Positions 1 through 7,218 are shown, counted from the first letter of the stretch. The stretch is DNA of 16,073 nt from Oscillospiraceae bacterium (GCA_017550765.1 JAFZOC010000217.1:1-16073); one strand, 5' to 3'. Notes: generated by a model from the letters alone, not told the origin. Numbers and translations: made by a program.

Positions 1-2
1 AC

Positions 3-503
3 CGCTACGCCACCAGCATCCCCTCGGTCTACGCCATCGGGGACCTGGCCTCCCAGACCCAGCTGGCCCATGTGGCCTCCGCCCAGGGCCAGGCTTTCGC
101 CGAGCTCCTCTGCGGGCAGGAGGCCCGCGTGGATATGTCGATCGTCCCCAGCTGCGTCTACTGCCGGCCGGAGATCGCCGTGGTGGGCCTCACCGAGGCC
201 GAGGTCAAGGCCGCCGGGATCCCGGTGAAGACCGGCAAGTGCGTCCTGGGCGGCAACGCCCGCACGATCATCGAGGACCCGGGCCGCTGCTTCATGAAGG
301 TGCTGGCCCACAGTGAGACCGGCGCGATCCTGGGCGCCCAGCTCATGTGCCCCAACGCCCCGGACATGATCGGCCAGATCGGCCAGGCCATCGCCAACGG
401 CATGGGGCCCCGGCAGCTGCTGCGGGCCATGCGCCCCCACCCCTCCTTCGAGGAGGCCCTGACCGAGGCCCTGGAAGACCTGGCCAACAAGCTGGAAAAG
501 TAA
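3..503 (+). CDS. lpdA: Dihydrolipoyl dehydrogenase, C-terminal part (5' end outside window)
   Basis: The gene enters from the left edge; the frame is open from base 3, and the ATG/GTG codons near base 70 are internal. Members of this flavoprotein disulfide reductase family reoxidise the lipoyl group of 2-oxoacid dehydrogenase or glycine cleavage complexes using FAD and NAD. Visible hallmarks are SIPSVYAIGDL near the start (the G-D that contacts FAD) followed by LAHVASAQG. The dimerisation domain follows (PEIAVVGLTEAE, GGNARTIIED, GAILGAQLM). Near the end, RPHPSFEEALTEAL matches the active-site His-Pro-x-x-x-Glu signature. The redox CxxxxC site lies in the missing N-terminal part, so a related reductase of the same superfamily cannot be fully excluded. 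The gene ends with TAA and is followed after 18 bases by a strong terminator hairpin. Confidence 0.9.
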   Translation, partial: RYATSIPSVYAIGDLASQTQLAHVASAQGQAFAELLCGQEARVDMSIVPSCVYCRPEIAVVGLTEAEVKAAGIPVKTGKCVLGGNARTIIEDPGRCFMKVLAHSETGAILGAQLMCPNAPDMIGQIGQAIANGMGPRQLLRAMRPHPSFEEALTEALEDLANKLEK

Positions 504-521
504 CTTTTCCCCTTCCCTGTG

Positions 522-565
522 ACAGCCCGCCCGCCGGCGATCCGGCGGGCGGGCTGTTCATTTTC
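522..565 (+). terminator. Intrinsic terminator after lpdA
   Basis: A perfect 16-bp stem (522-537 with 542-557) with the 4-base loop CGAT is followed by TCATTTTCC. It lies 18 bases after the lpdA stop. The stem is GC-rich with an A/T-closing base and could also stop the minus-strand lipoprotein transcript arriving from 649, although the T-run is only on the plus side. Confidence 0.8.
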
Positions 566-569
566 CGTA

Positions 570-610
570 TCTATGGTCTCTATGGTCTGTGATATCTGCG
601 GTCTATGGTC
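570..610. repeat. Three copies of a 9-bp direct repeat (TCTATGGTC)
   Basis: TCTATGGTC occurs at 570-578, 579-587 (tandem) and 602-610. The region lies between the lpdA terminator and the end of the convergent lipoprotein gene and has no credible coding capacity. No function is evident. Confidence 0.7.
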
Positions 611-648
611 TTCCTGATGGTCCGCGGCCTTCCCGCGCTCTCCGGGCC

Positions 649-2871
649 TCAGCCGCACTGTTCGGCCAGATAGATCTGCGCCCGGCTCTGGACGGCTCTC
701 GCGCATTCCTCGGCGCTGATCTGGCCGGCGAAATAGCGCTCCGCCTCGGCCTGCACGATCTGCCAGACCGCCTCATCCTCCCGGTAGAGCACCGTGGCCC
801 CGGCGAAAGCGTCCGCGAAGAGGCGCATGTCCGCCTCGGCGTTCGGCCACCGGTCCGTGAGGCCCTCCTCCTCGCGCTGCCGCAGCTCCTTCCGGATCGC
901 GTCTTCCAGGTCGCCCTGCATGGCCCCGAAAGCGTAGGTCGGAGCATCCAGGTAGAATCGGCGCAGGAAGCTCCAGCACGCCTCCTTGTGCTGCGAATCC
1001 GCCGCCATGCCCAGGGCGGAGCACCCCAGGGCGCTGTAGGGCATGAGCACGCTGCCCAGCTCCGGCAGACCGGCGACGGCGCACCCGCCCTCGCCGTAGT
1101 CCCGGCTCCAGGCCGCTCCCAGCCAGAGCTCCGAGATCTCCTCCACGCTCAGAAGGCCGTCCCCGTCGGCGGGGGAGGGCTGGCTCTCGTAGTATCCCGC
1201 CGGGTCCGCCCCCTGCGCGGGGAGCTGGGCGCAGGCCGTCAGCAGCGAGCGGAAATAGGGCGTGTCGAAACGGCATTCGCCGCTGTCCCAGTCCACCAGC
1301 TTTTTGCCGGAGGCGGCGGTCAGCAGTTCCAGCAGCTCCATCCGGCTCCTGGCCTCGGCGCCGATCAGGCGCCGGCAGCGGGGCGTGCTCTCGGCCAGGG
1401 GCAGCAGCTCGTCCCAGCTCCGCGCGCCGCCCAGCTCCGAGGCATAGCCCAGCGCGGTCAGCAGCGAATAGTTCGTTACGACTTCATACAGCCCGCCGCG
1501 GATCTCCTGGGCCTGCAGCACGTTCGGATAAAAGCTCTCCCGGCTCAGCTCCGGGTCGGCGTCGAGATACGGGTACAGATCCTCCAGGTGGCCGCCCACA
1601 GCCAGGGCCGCCGCGTTCAGACTGCTCAGGTCGAAGAGGTCCGGCCGGATCTCTCCCGTGATGACAGCCAGGGCCATGGCCTTTCGCGCTTCCTCCGTGG
1701 CCCGCTCCTCCTTCTGCCAGTCGTTGCTGTGCTCGCCCCTGTAGAAGTCCCGCACGACGATCGCGCATTCCGGGTGCTCCCGGTCCCAGTCCAGGATCGC
1801 CTCCTCCAGAGAAGGCGGAAGGAACAGCCGGTCCAGCACCACCAGCGTCATCGTCTCCGGTTCGCCGCTCTCGCCGACTTCCGCATCGACCTGACGCATC
1901 CGGAACAGCCTGCTGTTCCCGTCCGCGGCGAAAAAGCCGCCCTCCGGCGCCTCCAGCAGCGCCCGCCCGATGATGCCGACGCTCAGCCACTCGAACTGTT
2001 TCTCCAGCCTGCCGGTGGCCAGGTCGAAGCCGTAGGCGGAGGTGCCGTCGCTGAGATAGACGTCCCAGCGCTCGCCGCCGCAGAGGAGAGACAGGCTGCC
2101 CCGGTCGAAATGACAGACGCCGGTCTCGGCGCCGCTCTCGGTGTCGAGCACGCGCAGGGCGTACTGGCCCCCGTCCCGCTCGCCCAGGAGCAGCCGCCCG
2201 TCCGGGAGCACCGTCATCAGGGCCGCAGGATCCACGGACAGCGTGAAGAGCTCCTCCAGCCGCTCCCCCACCCGCAGCGCCGCCAGGACGCCGTCGCCGA
2301 GCAGGAAGAGCTCGTCCTCCCGCGCCGCCACCCAGAAAGGCATGAAGTCTTCCCGGATCGCGCCGTCCAGAGGCTCCCGCCGCAGGGCGGCGCCGCTCCT
2401 GTCGATCTCCTGCAGACTGTACACGAAGCGCCGGGCCCCCTCGTCGAAGACGCTGTTGAGCACATAGAAGGTCCCGTGACCGGACGCGGCGAAGCCCTGG
2501 ATCCTGGTGCCGTCGTACGCGCCGAGCTCCTGCCGGTCGCCGCCCTCCAGGTCCGTGGAGAAGATCCGGCTGCGTTCCATGCTCTCCGTCCTGAAATACA
2601 GCCGCCCGTCCAGCAGGACGAGGCCGCCGATCCAGTTGATGTGCTCTCCCTCCGGGGCCTTTACCTCGGTGGAGGCCAGGCGCTGCACCACGTTCTTTTG
2701 CGCTTCCTCCGCCATTTTGACCGGCTCAGAGCTTTGCTTCGGCCTGCTTGTCCCTCCCTGCGTTCCGCTGCTTTGTGCTCCACCGCTTTGCGGCGCGGGG
2801 CTGCAGGCGCACAGCGACAGACACAGCGCGACGAGCAGCAGGATGCCGATCCAGATCTTTCTTCTTTTCAA
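649..2871 (-). CDS. Lipoprotein with propeller-like N-half and extracellular solute-binding C-half
   Basis: The 740-residue product starts with a TTG at 2871: on the minus strand AGAGAGGTGA sits 5-6 bases upstream, and the next residues are KRRKIWIGILLLVAL, a lipoprotein signal peptide with a probable lipid-modified Cys at residue 23 (LSLCAC). A low-complexity Ser/Gly/Gln linker follows. Residues about 70-335 read like repeated beta-strand blades (LVLLDGRLYF, GRLLLGERDG, GGFFAADGNSRLF). From about residue 340 the sequence resembles family 1 ABC solute-binding proteins (LEEAILDWDREHPECAIVV, PDLFDLSSLN, LEDLYPYLDADPELSRESFYPNVLQA, RSWDELLPLAES). It would be anchored outside the membrane. No permease or ATPase gene is nearby. 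Instead it is divergent from an ECF sigma gene, so a sensing role is a reasonable inference. I could not assign its promoter with confidence. Confidence 0.85.
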   Translation of the reverse strand: MKRRKIWIGILLLVALCLSLCACSPAPQSGGAQSSGTQGGTSRPKQSSEPVKMAEEAQKNVVQRLASTEVKAPEGEHINWIGGLVLLDGRLYFRTESMERSRIFSTDLEGGDRQELGAYDGTRIQGFAASGHGTFYVLNSVFDEGARRFVYSLQEIDRSGAALRREPLDGAIREDFMPFWVAAREDELFLLGDGVLAALRVGERLEELFTLSVDPAALMTVLPDGRLLLGERDGGQYALRVLDTESGAETGVCHFDRGSLSLLCGGERWDVYLSDGTSAYGFDLATGRLEKQFEWLSVGIIGRALLEAPEGGFFAADGNSRLFRMRQVDAEVGESGEPETMTLVVLDRLFLPPSLEEAILDWDREHPECAIVVRDFYRGEHSNDWQKEERATEEARKAMALAVITGEIRPDLFDLSSLNAAALAVGGHLEDLYPYLDADPELSRESFYPNVLQAQEIRGGLYEVVTNYSLLTALGYASELGGARSWDELLPLAESTPRCRRLIGAEARSRMELLELLTAASGKKLVDWDSGECRFDTPYFRSLLTACAQLPAQGADPAGYYESQPSPADGDGLLSVEEISELWLGAAWSRDYGEGGCAVAGLPELGSVLMPYSALGCSALGMAADSQHKEACWSFLRRFYLDAPTYAFGAMQGDLEDAIRKELRQREEEGLTDRWPNAEADMRLFADAFAGATVLYREDEAVWQIVQAEAERYFAGQISAEECARAVQSRAQIYLAEQCG

Positions 2872-2909
2872 AAAGATCACCTCTCTGTTGAAAAAATGTC
2901 CCCTTTTGG

Positions 2910-2929
2910 GGGCTACACTGGGATAGCCC
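2910..2929 (-). other. Small hairpin in the leader of the lipoprotein gene
   Basis: On the minus strand GGGCTA and TAGCCC form a 6-bp stem with an 8-base loop. Immediately after it on the same strand, CCCCAAAAGGGG (2898-2909) could form a second short hairpin. Both lie between the divergent sigma promoter and the TTG start at 2871, so they may be in the lipoprotein 5' leader. No known riboswitch class is recognised. Confidence 0.3.
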
Positions 2930-2954
2930 ATCAGAGACGCGAAACAGGGACAGC

Positions 2955-2983
2955 TTGAAAAGAAAAAACGATCGTTGTACGAT
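2955..2983 (+). promoter_or_regulatory. Sigma-A promoter for the ECF sigma operon
   Basis: TTGAAA at 2955-2960 and TACGAT at 2978-2983 are separated by exactly 17 bases. Transcription would begin near 2990, giving a very short leader before the GTG start at 3007. This suggests housekeeping transcription of the sigma gene; a separate ECF-type autoregulatory promoter was not recognised. Confidence 0.65.
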
Positions 2984-3006
2984 ACAGGCAGAGAGGCGGT
3001 GGATCT

Positions 3007-3501
3007 GTGACCGATACCTTCCTGGAAGATCTCTATCGGGAGATGTACCCAAAAATAGTCGCCTTCGCGCGGGTGCGGCTGCGGGACGAGCAGCTCGCGC
3101 AGGAAGTGACGCAGGACGTGTTCGTGCTGGCCCAGGAGAAGCTGGAGGAGCTGCGGCGGAGCCCCAAGCCCCAGGGCTGGCTGATCCGGGCGGCGGGCTA
3201 CGCCGTGCAGCACGCCCAGCGCGACCGGCAGTATATCCAGCAGCGCACCGTGCCGCTGGAGGAGAGCAGTCTGTCCGCGCCGCCGCCGGAGACGGAGGAC
3301 GACGATCTGTGCCGCCGCATGAGCCCGGAGGAGTGGCGGCTGCTGCGGGCCGTCTACTGCGACGGATACTCGATCAAAGAGGCGGCGCGGCTCTGCGGTC
3401 TGAGCCTGGAGGCCTGCCGCAAACGGCTCTACCGCTGCAAACAGCGGCTGCGGCGGGAACTGAGCGCCGAGCAGGAAGGAGGGGATCGGCATGTCGGATA
3501 A
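3007..3501 (+). CDS. ECF-type RNA polymerase sigma factor (sigma-70 family)
   Basis: A 164-residue protein of typical ECF length. Region 2 covers roughly residues 5-70 (LYREMYPKIVAFARVRLRDEQLAQEVTQDVFVLA, then the WLIRAAGYAVQHAQRD segment). Region 4 covers about 105-155 (EEWRLLRAVYCDGYSIKEAARLCGLSLEACRKRLYRCKQRLRREL), with the helix-turn-helix that reads the -35 element. It would direct core RNA polymerase to a small regulon. The start is GTG at 3007 with a GGCGGTGG-like site just upstream. The stop overlaps the start of the following membrane-protein gene by 11 bases, the usual layout for a sigma factor and the partner that controls it. Confidence 0.93.
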   Translation: MTDTFLEDLYREMYPKIVAFARVRLRDEQLAQEVTQDVFVLAQEKLEELRRSPKPQGWLIRAAGYAVQHAQRDRQYIQQRTVPLEESSLSAPPPETEDDDLCRRMSPEEWRLLRAVYCDGYSIKEAARLCGLSLEACRKRLYRCKQRLRRELSAEQEGGDRHVG

Positions 3502-5338
3502 AGTCAGCCGTGAACAACTGCATACCATGCCCATGGCGGAGCTGGAAGAGCTGATCCGCGCCCTTCCGGCGGACTGCGACCCGGATCTGTGGCTGCTCGT
3601 GATGGACGTCTATACGGAGCGCTCCGACCGGCCCGCGCCGGATACCGAAGCCTCTCTCAGGGAGTTTTTCTCCGATCACAGCGGCTCCACGCCGATCTTC
3701 GCCGAGGCTCCCGCGCCCGCGAAGAGGCGGCGGAAGGCGGTCGTGACCGCGCTGCGCTTTGCGCTGATCGCGGCGATCCTCGTGGGCCTGTTCACCGCGA
3801 CGGCCTACGCCATGGGCTGGTCCGGCCTGCGGGAACGTGCCGTACACACCGGCTATGAGACGACGCAGGCGGTCATCGAGGAGGACGGAACGAGCCACCT
3901 GGAGCCCGCGGAGGCTGTGCTCCTGCTGCCCACCGGCTACCGGGACAGCCCGGAATACCAGGCTGCGGCAGAGTGGTTCGCCTATGAACTGGAATATCGC
4001 GAGACCAAGGTGGCGGAGAGCGTCGCCGCCGGAGGCGGCGCCTGGGACTGGCTGGACACCGACGCGGCGGAGGCGCTGCTGGGGAACAGCATCTACGGCG
4101 CCGGCAACGCGGAGATGGCGGAAAAGCTGCTGGAGATCCGGGCAAGATACGGCCTGGCGCTCCACAGCTCCATGGTGTTCCCGCCGACGGAGGCGGAGTT
4201 CTACCGGCTCACGGGGACAAAGCCCTTCTTCCACGGCGAGGGCTATCTCGCGCCGATGTACGTCTTTGAGGACGGCGCCTACAAGGCCGAGGGCGGGATC
4301 GAGATCGGCGGTGCCTCCTTCGCCTGGTCGCTCAGCCGCTACCGGAACGGCACGATCCCGGCCTACATGAGCCTGATCCAAGACCCCGGCGCCTACGAGG
4401 AATGGGGATACCGAAACGCTTTCGGCAACGAGGTCTGTATCGACTGCAGCAAAGAGGCCGACGCGCCGTATCTCGATCCCGCCGCGCCGGAGGAGCCGAG
4501 ATCCGCCCACACCGTCATCCTCCATTACACCACGGAAGACGCGTTTCTCACCCTGTACTGCCAGGTCCCGGGCGGGCGGGAAGGCGCCGAGGCGCTGGCC
4601 GACGCCTTCGACTTCGCCGCCGCCTGCGAGGGGGTGCCGGCGGAGAACGGCCTGCTGGAGATCCGTCCCTACACCGGGGAGAAGACCGCGATCGGGCTCT
4701 CGGAGCTGGCGCAGACGCCGGAGATCCGCGGCGCGAAGGCGTTTTGGGACTGGTATACGGGCTACAGGGGCAGCCTGCTGGCGGCGGAGGGCTGCGTCGT
4801 CGGCTGTGACGAGGAGACCGAGCCGGAGCTGCGGGCCGCCTTTGAGCGGATCGCCGGGGACTACGGCCTCGCCTACGCCGACGACTGGAACTGGATACTC
4901 AACGGCTATGTGTATCCCCACGGCTACAACGGCGGCGTCAGCGACTTTGACGCCTGGACGGAGCGGCTGAGCGAGGACGAGCTCTGGGCGCGGCTGGGCC
5001 AGGGGCGCTTCGACGCGGTGGAACTGCAGGATGTGATGCTCTATCCCGGCGCCTTCACGGTGCAGGCAGCAGCATACCGGCTGCACTACATCCAGAAGGG
5101 CACGCTCTACACCGCCCTCTGCCTCGCGGGCGAGCTGACCGCTTACCGGGACGAGTGGCTCTTCGAGACGAAGTGCGGGGAGCTGGTCTGCTGCGCTCTC
5201 GGCGGGACGGACAGGTATCCCGTGCCCTGTATCGTCTACGAGACGCCCACGGCCTACGTCCTGGTCGTCCCCAACAGCCCCAGCGTGTATTCCCTCCAGG
5301 CCATCGCCTGGAACATGGACTTCACGCAGTTCCGCTGA
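3491..5338 (+). CDS. Single-pass membrane protein, probable anti-sigma partner with duplicated ectodomain
   Basis: A 615-residue protein starting at ATG 3491 behind GGAAGGAGGGG, overlapping the sigma gene. The N-terminal ~80 residues are cytoplasmic (MAELEELIRALP, DLWLLVMDVYTER, EASLREFF), resembling the N-termini of regulators encoded after ECF sigma genes in Clostridia. A basic KRRRK stop precedes one membrane helix at about residues 83-104 (TALRFALIAAILVGLFTATAYAMG). About 500 residues follow outside. This part seems internally duplicated: SPEYQAAAEWFAYELEYR (~153) matches TPEIRGAKAFWDWYTGYR (~408), ARYGLAL (~217) matches GDYGLAY (~456), and GAYEEWGYRNAFGNEVC (~300) matches TAYRDEWLFETKCGELVC (~550). 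The role as anti-sigma factor is inferred from position and topology. No classic zinc-binding anti-sigma HxxxCxxC motif is seen. Confidence 0.85.
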   Translation: MSDKVSREQLHTMPMAELEELIRALPADCDPDLWLLVMDVYTERSDRPAPDTEASLREFFSDHSGSTPIFAEAPAPAKRRRKAVVTALRFALIAAILVGLFTATAYAMGWSGLRERAVHTGYETTQAVIEEDGTSHLEPAEAVLLLPTGYRDSPEYQAAAEWFAYELEYRETKVAESVAAGGGAWDWLDTDAAEALLGNSIYGAGNAEMAEKLLEIRARYGLALHSSMVFPPTEAEFYRLTGTKPFFHGEGYLAPMYVFEDGAYKAEGGIEIGGASFAWSLSRYRNGTIPAYMSLIQDPGAYEEWGYRNAFGNEVCIDCSKEADAPYLDPAAPEEPRSAHTVILHYTTEDAFLTLYCQVPGGREGAEALADAFDFAAACEGVPAENGLLEIRPYTGEKTAIGLSELAQTPEIRGAKAFWDWYTGYRGSLLAAEGCVVGCDEETEPELRAAFERIAGDYGLAYADDWNWILNGYVYPHGYNGGVSDFDAWTERLSEDELWARLGQGRFDAVELQDVMLYPGAFTVQAAAYRLHYIQKGTLYTALCLAGELTAYRDEWLFETKCGELVCCALGGTDRYPVPCIVYETPTAYVLVVPNSPSVYSLQAIAWNMDFTQFR

Positions 5339-5348
5339 AAAAAGGGGC

Positions 5349-5379
5349 TTGACTTTGCAGCGTACTGCAATGATAGGGT
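5349..5379 (+). promoter_or_regulatory. MerR-type promoter with operator in a 19-bp spacer
   Basis: TTGACT at 5349-5354 and TAGGGT at 5374-5379 are separated by 19 bases, longer than the usual 17 and characteristic of promoters activated by MerR proteins through DNA untwisting. Within the spacer lies a perfect inverted repeat, TTGCAG (5355-5360), CGTA, CTGCAA (5365-5370). A strong ribosome site AAGGAGGGA precedes the ATG at 5401. The adjacent gene encodes a MerR protein, so autoregulation is likely. Confidence 0.8.
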
Positions 5380-5400
5380 ACAGACAAGGAGGGACGCGAT

Positions 5401-6117
5401 ATGACGATATTGGAGATTGCCAGGCTCTGCGGCACCTCGACCCAGACCCTGCGCTACTATGACCGGATCGGCCTTCTGACGCCGAGCCGGGTGGACGGCT
5501 GGACGGGCTATCGCTATTATGAGAAGGAGCAGGCGGCAGTCTTTGTGAAGATCAAGGATCTGCAGCTGGCGGACTTCTCCATCGCGGAGATCAAAACTCT
5601 GCTGTCCGCGCCGGACGAGGCGGTCCGGAAGGCCTTTGACGGGAAGATCGCCGCCGAGCAGGAAAAACTGGCAAAGATCCTGAAGATCCGAGAGTCATAC
5701 CGCAAAAATGCCATGGACATCGATGAAAAGATCCGGGCCATCGCCGCTTTCCTGAACGGCGAGCTGCCGGGAGAGGCGCTGAAGCAGCGCTACCCCGATC
5801 TGGAGCCGACGGAGATCGCGCAGTGGAAGGACAAGGTGGAGGGCTTTCGCCCGGAGGACTACGAGCCGATCGGGGAGCGGCGGGGCTTCCGCTCCTTTCC
5901 GGCTGCGCTGAAAGAGCTCCCGCCCCTCGGGAACGGGGCTTACGCTCTCGTTGCCGGGACGGCAGAGGCGACGGATAAGAACGCCCTGATCGAGCAGTTG
6001 ATGAACGCCGCGTTGGATCGCTTCCCGTCTTCCGGCGGGGAGCGCAAGATCACCGTCGTTCTGGTGGACGCGCCCGAGGGCGAGAACATCCTGGAACTGA
6101 TGCGAAAAAGAACATGA
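5401..6117 (+). CDS. MerR-family transcriptional regulator
   Basis: A 238-residue protein. The N-terminal winged helix-turn-helix is clear: MTILEIARLCGTSTQTLRYYDRIGLLTPSR, then the wing GYRYYEKEQ (residues about 1-42) and the helical FVKIKDLQLADFSIAEIKTLLSA segment. A long dimerisation coiled coil runs through about residues 78-120 (KIAAEQEKLAKILKIRESYRKNAMDIDEKIRAIAAFL). The C-terminal ~110 residues contain strand-like stretches (AYALVAG, KITVVLVDAPEG) and resemble a small effector-binding domain, but I do not recognise the ligand; no conserved metal-binding cysteine cluster is seen at the C-terminus. It has its own MerR-type promoter and ends by a terminator, so it appears monocistronic. 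Targets beyond itself are unknown. MerR proteins of this kind often respond to drugs or small organic molecules. Confidence 0.92.
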   Translation: MTILEIARLCGTSTQTLRYYDRIGLLTPSRVDGWTGYRYYEKEQAAVFVKIKDLQLADFSIAEIKTLLSAPDEAVRKAFDGKIAAEQEKLAKILKIRESYRKNAMDIDEKIRAIAAFLNGELPGEALKQRYPDLEPTEIAQWKDKVEGFRPEDYEPIGERRGFRSFPAALKELPPLGNGAYALVAGTAEATDKNALIEQLMNAALDRFPSSGGERKITVVLVDAPEGENILELMRKRT

Positions 6118-6139
6118 ACGACATGAACGACATGAACGA
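6113..6139. repeat. Tandem 9-bp repeat (CATGAACGA x3) across the MerR stop codon
   Basis: Three perfect head-to-tail copies of CATGAACGA occupy 6113-6121, 6122-6130 and 6131-6139. The first copy contains the TGA stop of the MerR gene. The repeat ends four bases before a hairpin. Read on, it would encode repeated Met-Asn-Asp, but that frame runs antisense to the phosphatase gene and is not considered a gene. Confidence 0.85.
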
Positions 6140-6143
6140 ACAG

Positions 6144-6180
6144 CGACGCAGGAGCGGTCCGATCCGCTCCTGCGTCGTCT
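6144..6180 (+). terminator. Hairpin terminator between convergent MerR and phosphatase genes
   Basis: A perfect 14-bp stem (6144-6157 with 6164-6177) with a 6-base loop lies between the convergent ends of the MerR gene (6117) and the histidine phosphatase gene (6220). The T-run is weak (TCTCCTGT), but position and stem strength fit a bidirectional terminator. Confidence 0.65.
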
Positions 6181-6219
6181 CCTGTCACCCACCGATCAGG
6201 GTCTTCTGCGCGGAGAGTT

Positions 6220-6951
6220 TCAGTCCACCCGCTCGCCGTTCCCGTAGACCTCGCAGAAGCGGGCGGCGAAGGAGGGCTGCCGGCCCCGGATGTACAGATG
6301 GGAGATATCCCCCACAGCGGAGGCCCGGAAGGAGGCGATCCCCGGCCGCCGCTCCTCGGTATAGATCGTGGTCACGGAGCTGGGCGCCATGGCGAGCCCG
6401 TGCCAGAGCACCATGGGCGAGACGTTCATCAGCCGGCTCATGAGCACGCAGGAGATACCGAAGTGGCAGAAGAAGACCAGGGTCTCGCTGCTGGGGCGCT
6501 CCGCCCGGTAGCACAGCCCCTCCCGGACGTAGCCGTGCGCGGCCAGGACCCCCTCGAAGGCCTCGATCGTCCGGTCGTAGGCGCTCTTCAGATCCATCTC
6601 CGCGAAGACGGGGTGCTCATGCCAGTGCTCCCGGTCCAGCAAGACGGGGTCCTTCAGCCAGTCCTGGGGCAGCCAGTCCCAGGGGACGTAGCTGAGCTCG
6701 CCGGCGCGGTCGGGCCGGTGTACGCCGATGGAGAACTCCCGCAGCCAGTCGCAGGCCAAAGCCTCCCGCCCCGCCTTCTCCAGGGTGGGCCGCGCCGTCT
6801 CCAGGGCCCTGCCCATGGTGGAGACATAGTAGCCCGCCACGTCCATGGGCGCGATGCGCTCGGCCAGCAGCGCCGCCTCCCGCCGGCCGGTCTCCGTCAG
6901 GCCGTCGATGACATAGTCCGGATCCCCGTGCCGGATCAATAGCAGTCTCAT
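6220..6951 (-). CDS. Histidine phosphatase family protein
   Basis: A 243-residue cytoplasmic protein of the phosphoglycerate-mutase-like superfamily, whose members transfer phosphate to a catalytic histidine. The start MRLLLIRHGDPDY holds the RHG motif (Arg7, His8, Gly9). Other expected active-site residues are present: Arg48 in TMGRALETA, an acidic residue in REFSIG, and the second histidine at 163 in FFCHFGISC. The start at 6951 is chosen because the RHG motif should lie at the extreme N-terminus and AGGGGGTG sits about ten bases upstream. The longer upstream frame runs through the promoter. The substrate cannot be told: this branch contains sugar phosphatases, cobalamin-pathway phosphatases and others, and no pathway gene adjoins it. 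It is transcribed divergently from the MATE exporter. Confidence 0.9.
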   Translation of the reverse strand: MRLLLIRHGDPDYVIDGLTETGRREAALLAERIAPMDVAGYYVSTMGRALETARPTLEKAGREALACDWLREFSIGVHRPDRAGELSYVPWDWLPQDWLKDPVLLDREHWHEHPVFAEMDLKSAYDRTIEAFEGVLAAHGYVREGLCYRAERPSSETLVFFCHFGISCVLMSRLMNVSPMVLWHGLAMAPSSVTTIYTEERRPGIASFRASAVGDISHLYIRGRQPSFAARFCEVYGNGERVD

Positions 6952-7120
6952 GCCGCAGCACCCCCTGTGTCGCTCTTCCCCTTGGCCGGCGGTCCGGCCC
7001 GCCCGAAAGCGCCGTCCCGTCGCCGCCGGCCGCCGCCGCATCCGCGCCGAGACGGAGGCCGGGATCTCCCCTCGCTCTTCCTGCGGCACGCTGCGCGCAC
7101 CCTCGGGCCTTTTCGCCTTC

Positions 7121-7149
7121 ATTGTAGCATCTCGGCGGAGACTTGACAA
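7121..7149 (-). promoter_or_regulatory. Sigma-A promoter for the histidine phosphatase gene
   Basis: Read on the minus strand, TTGTCA (7149-7144) and TACAAT (7126-7121) are 17 bases apart, with a TGC extension just before the -10. Transcription would start near 7114, leaving a leader of about 160 bases before the ATG at 6951. The leader is GC-rich; I recognise no riboswitch in it. Confidence 0.7.
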
Positions 7150-7182
7150 GGAATGGGGCTGGCTTTTTCCGCTCCCATGGAG

Positions 7183-7188
7183 TATAAT
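7183..7188 (+). promoter_or_regulatory. Perfect -10 box for the MATE gene
   Basis: TATAAT at 7183-7188 lies 31 bases before the ATG at 7219. No good -35 sits 16-18 bases upstream (TGGCTT at 7160-7165 is weak). A perfect TTGACA at 7143-7148 is 34 bases away, too far, and overlaps the -35 of the opposing phosphatase promoter. A weak -35 may mean that an activator is needed. Confidence 0.5.
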
Positions 7189-7218
7189 GGATAAAAATGC
7201 GACATCAAGGAGACTGCT

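Noticed and set aside
589..2958. A 789-codon open frame on the plus strand opposite the lipoprotein gene
   Set aside because: It is the antisense shadow of a high-GC gene. Its translation is low-complexity and Arg/Pro/Leu-rich with no recognisable domain, while the minus-strand frame has a signal peptide and clear family motifs.
6114..6443. Plus-strand ORF starting in the tandem repeat with Met-Asn-Asp repeats, overlapping the MerR stop by ATGA
   Set aside because: It crosses a terminator hairpin and then runs antisense to the phosphatase. It lacks a ribosome site and has an Arg/Pro-rich translation.
7143..7188. TTGACA plus TATAAT as a plus-strand promoter for the MATE gene
   Set aside because: The spacing is 34 bases, about twice the workable distance. 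The TTGACA overlaps the well-spaced TTGTCA of the opposite promoter.
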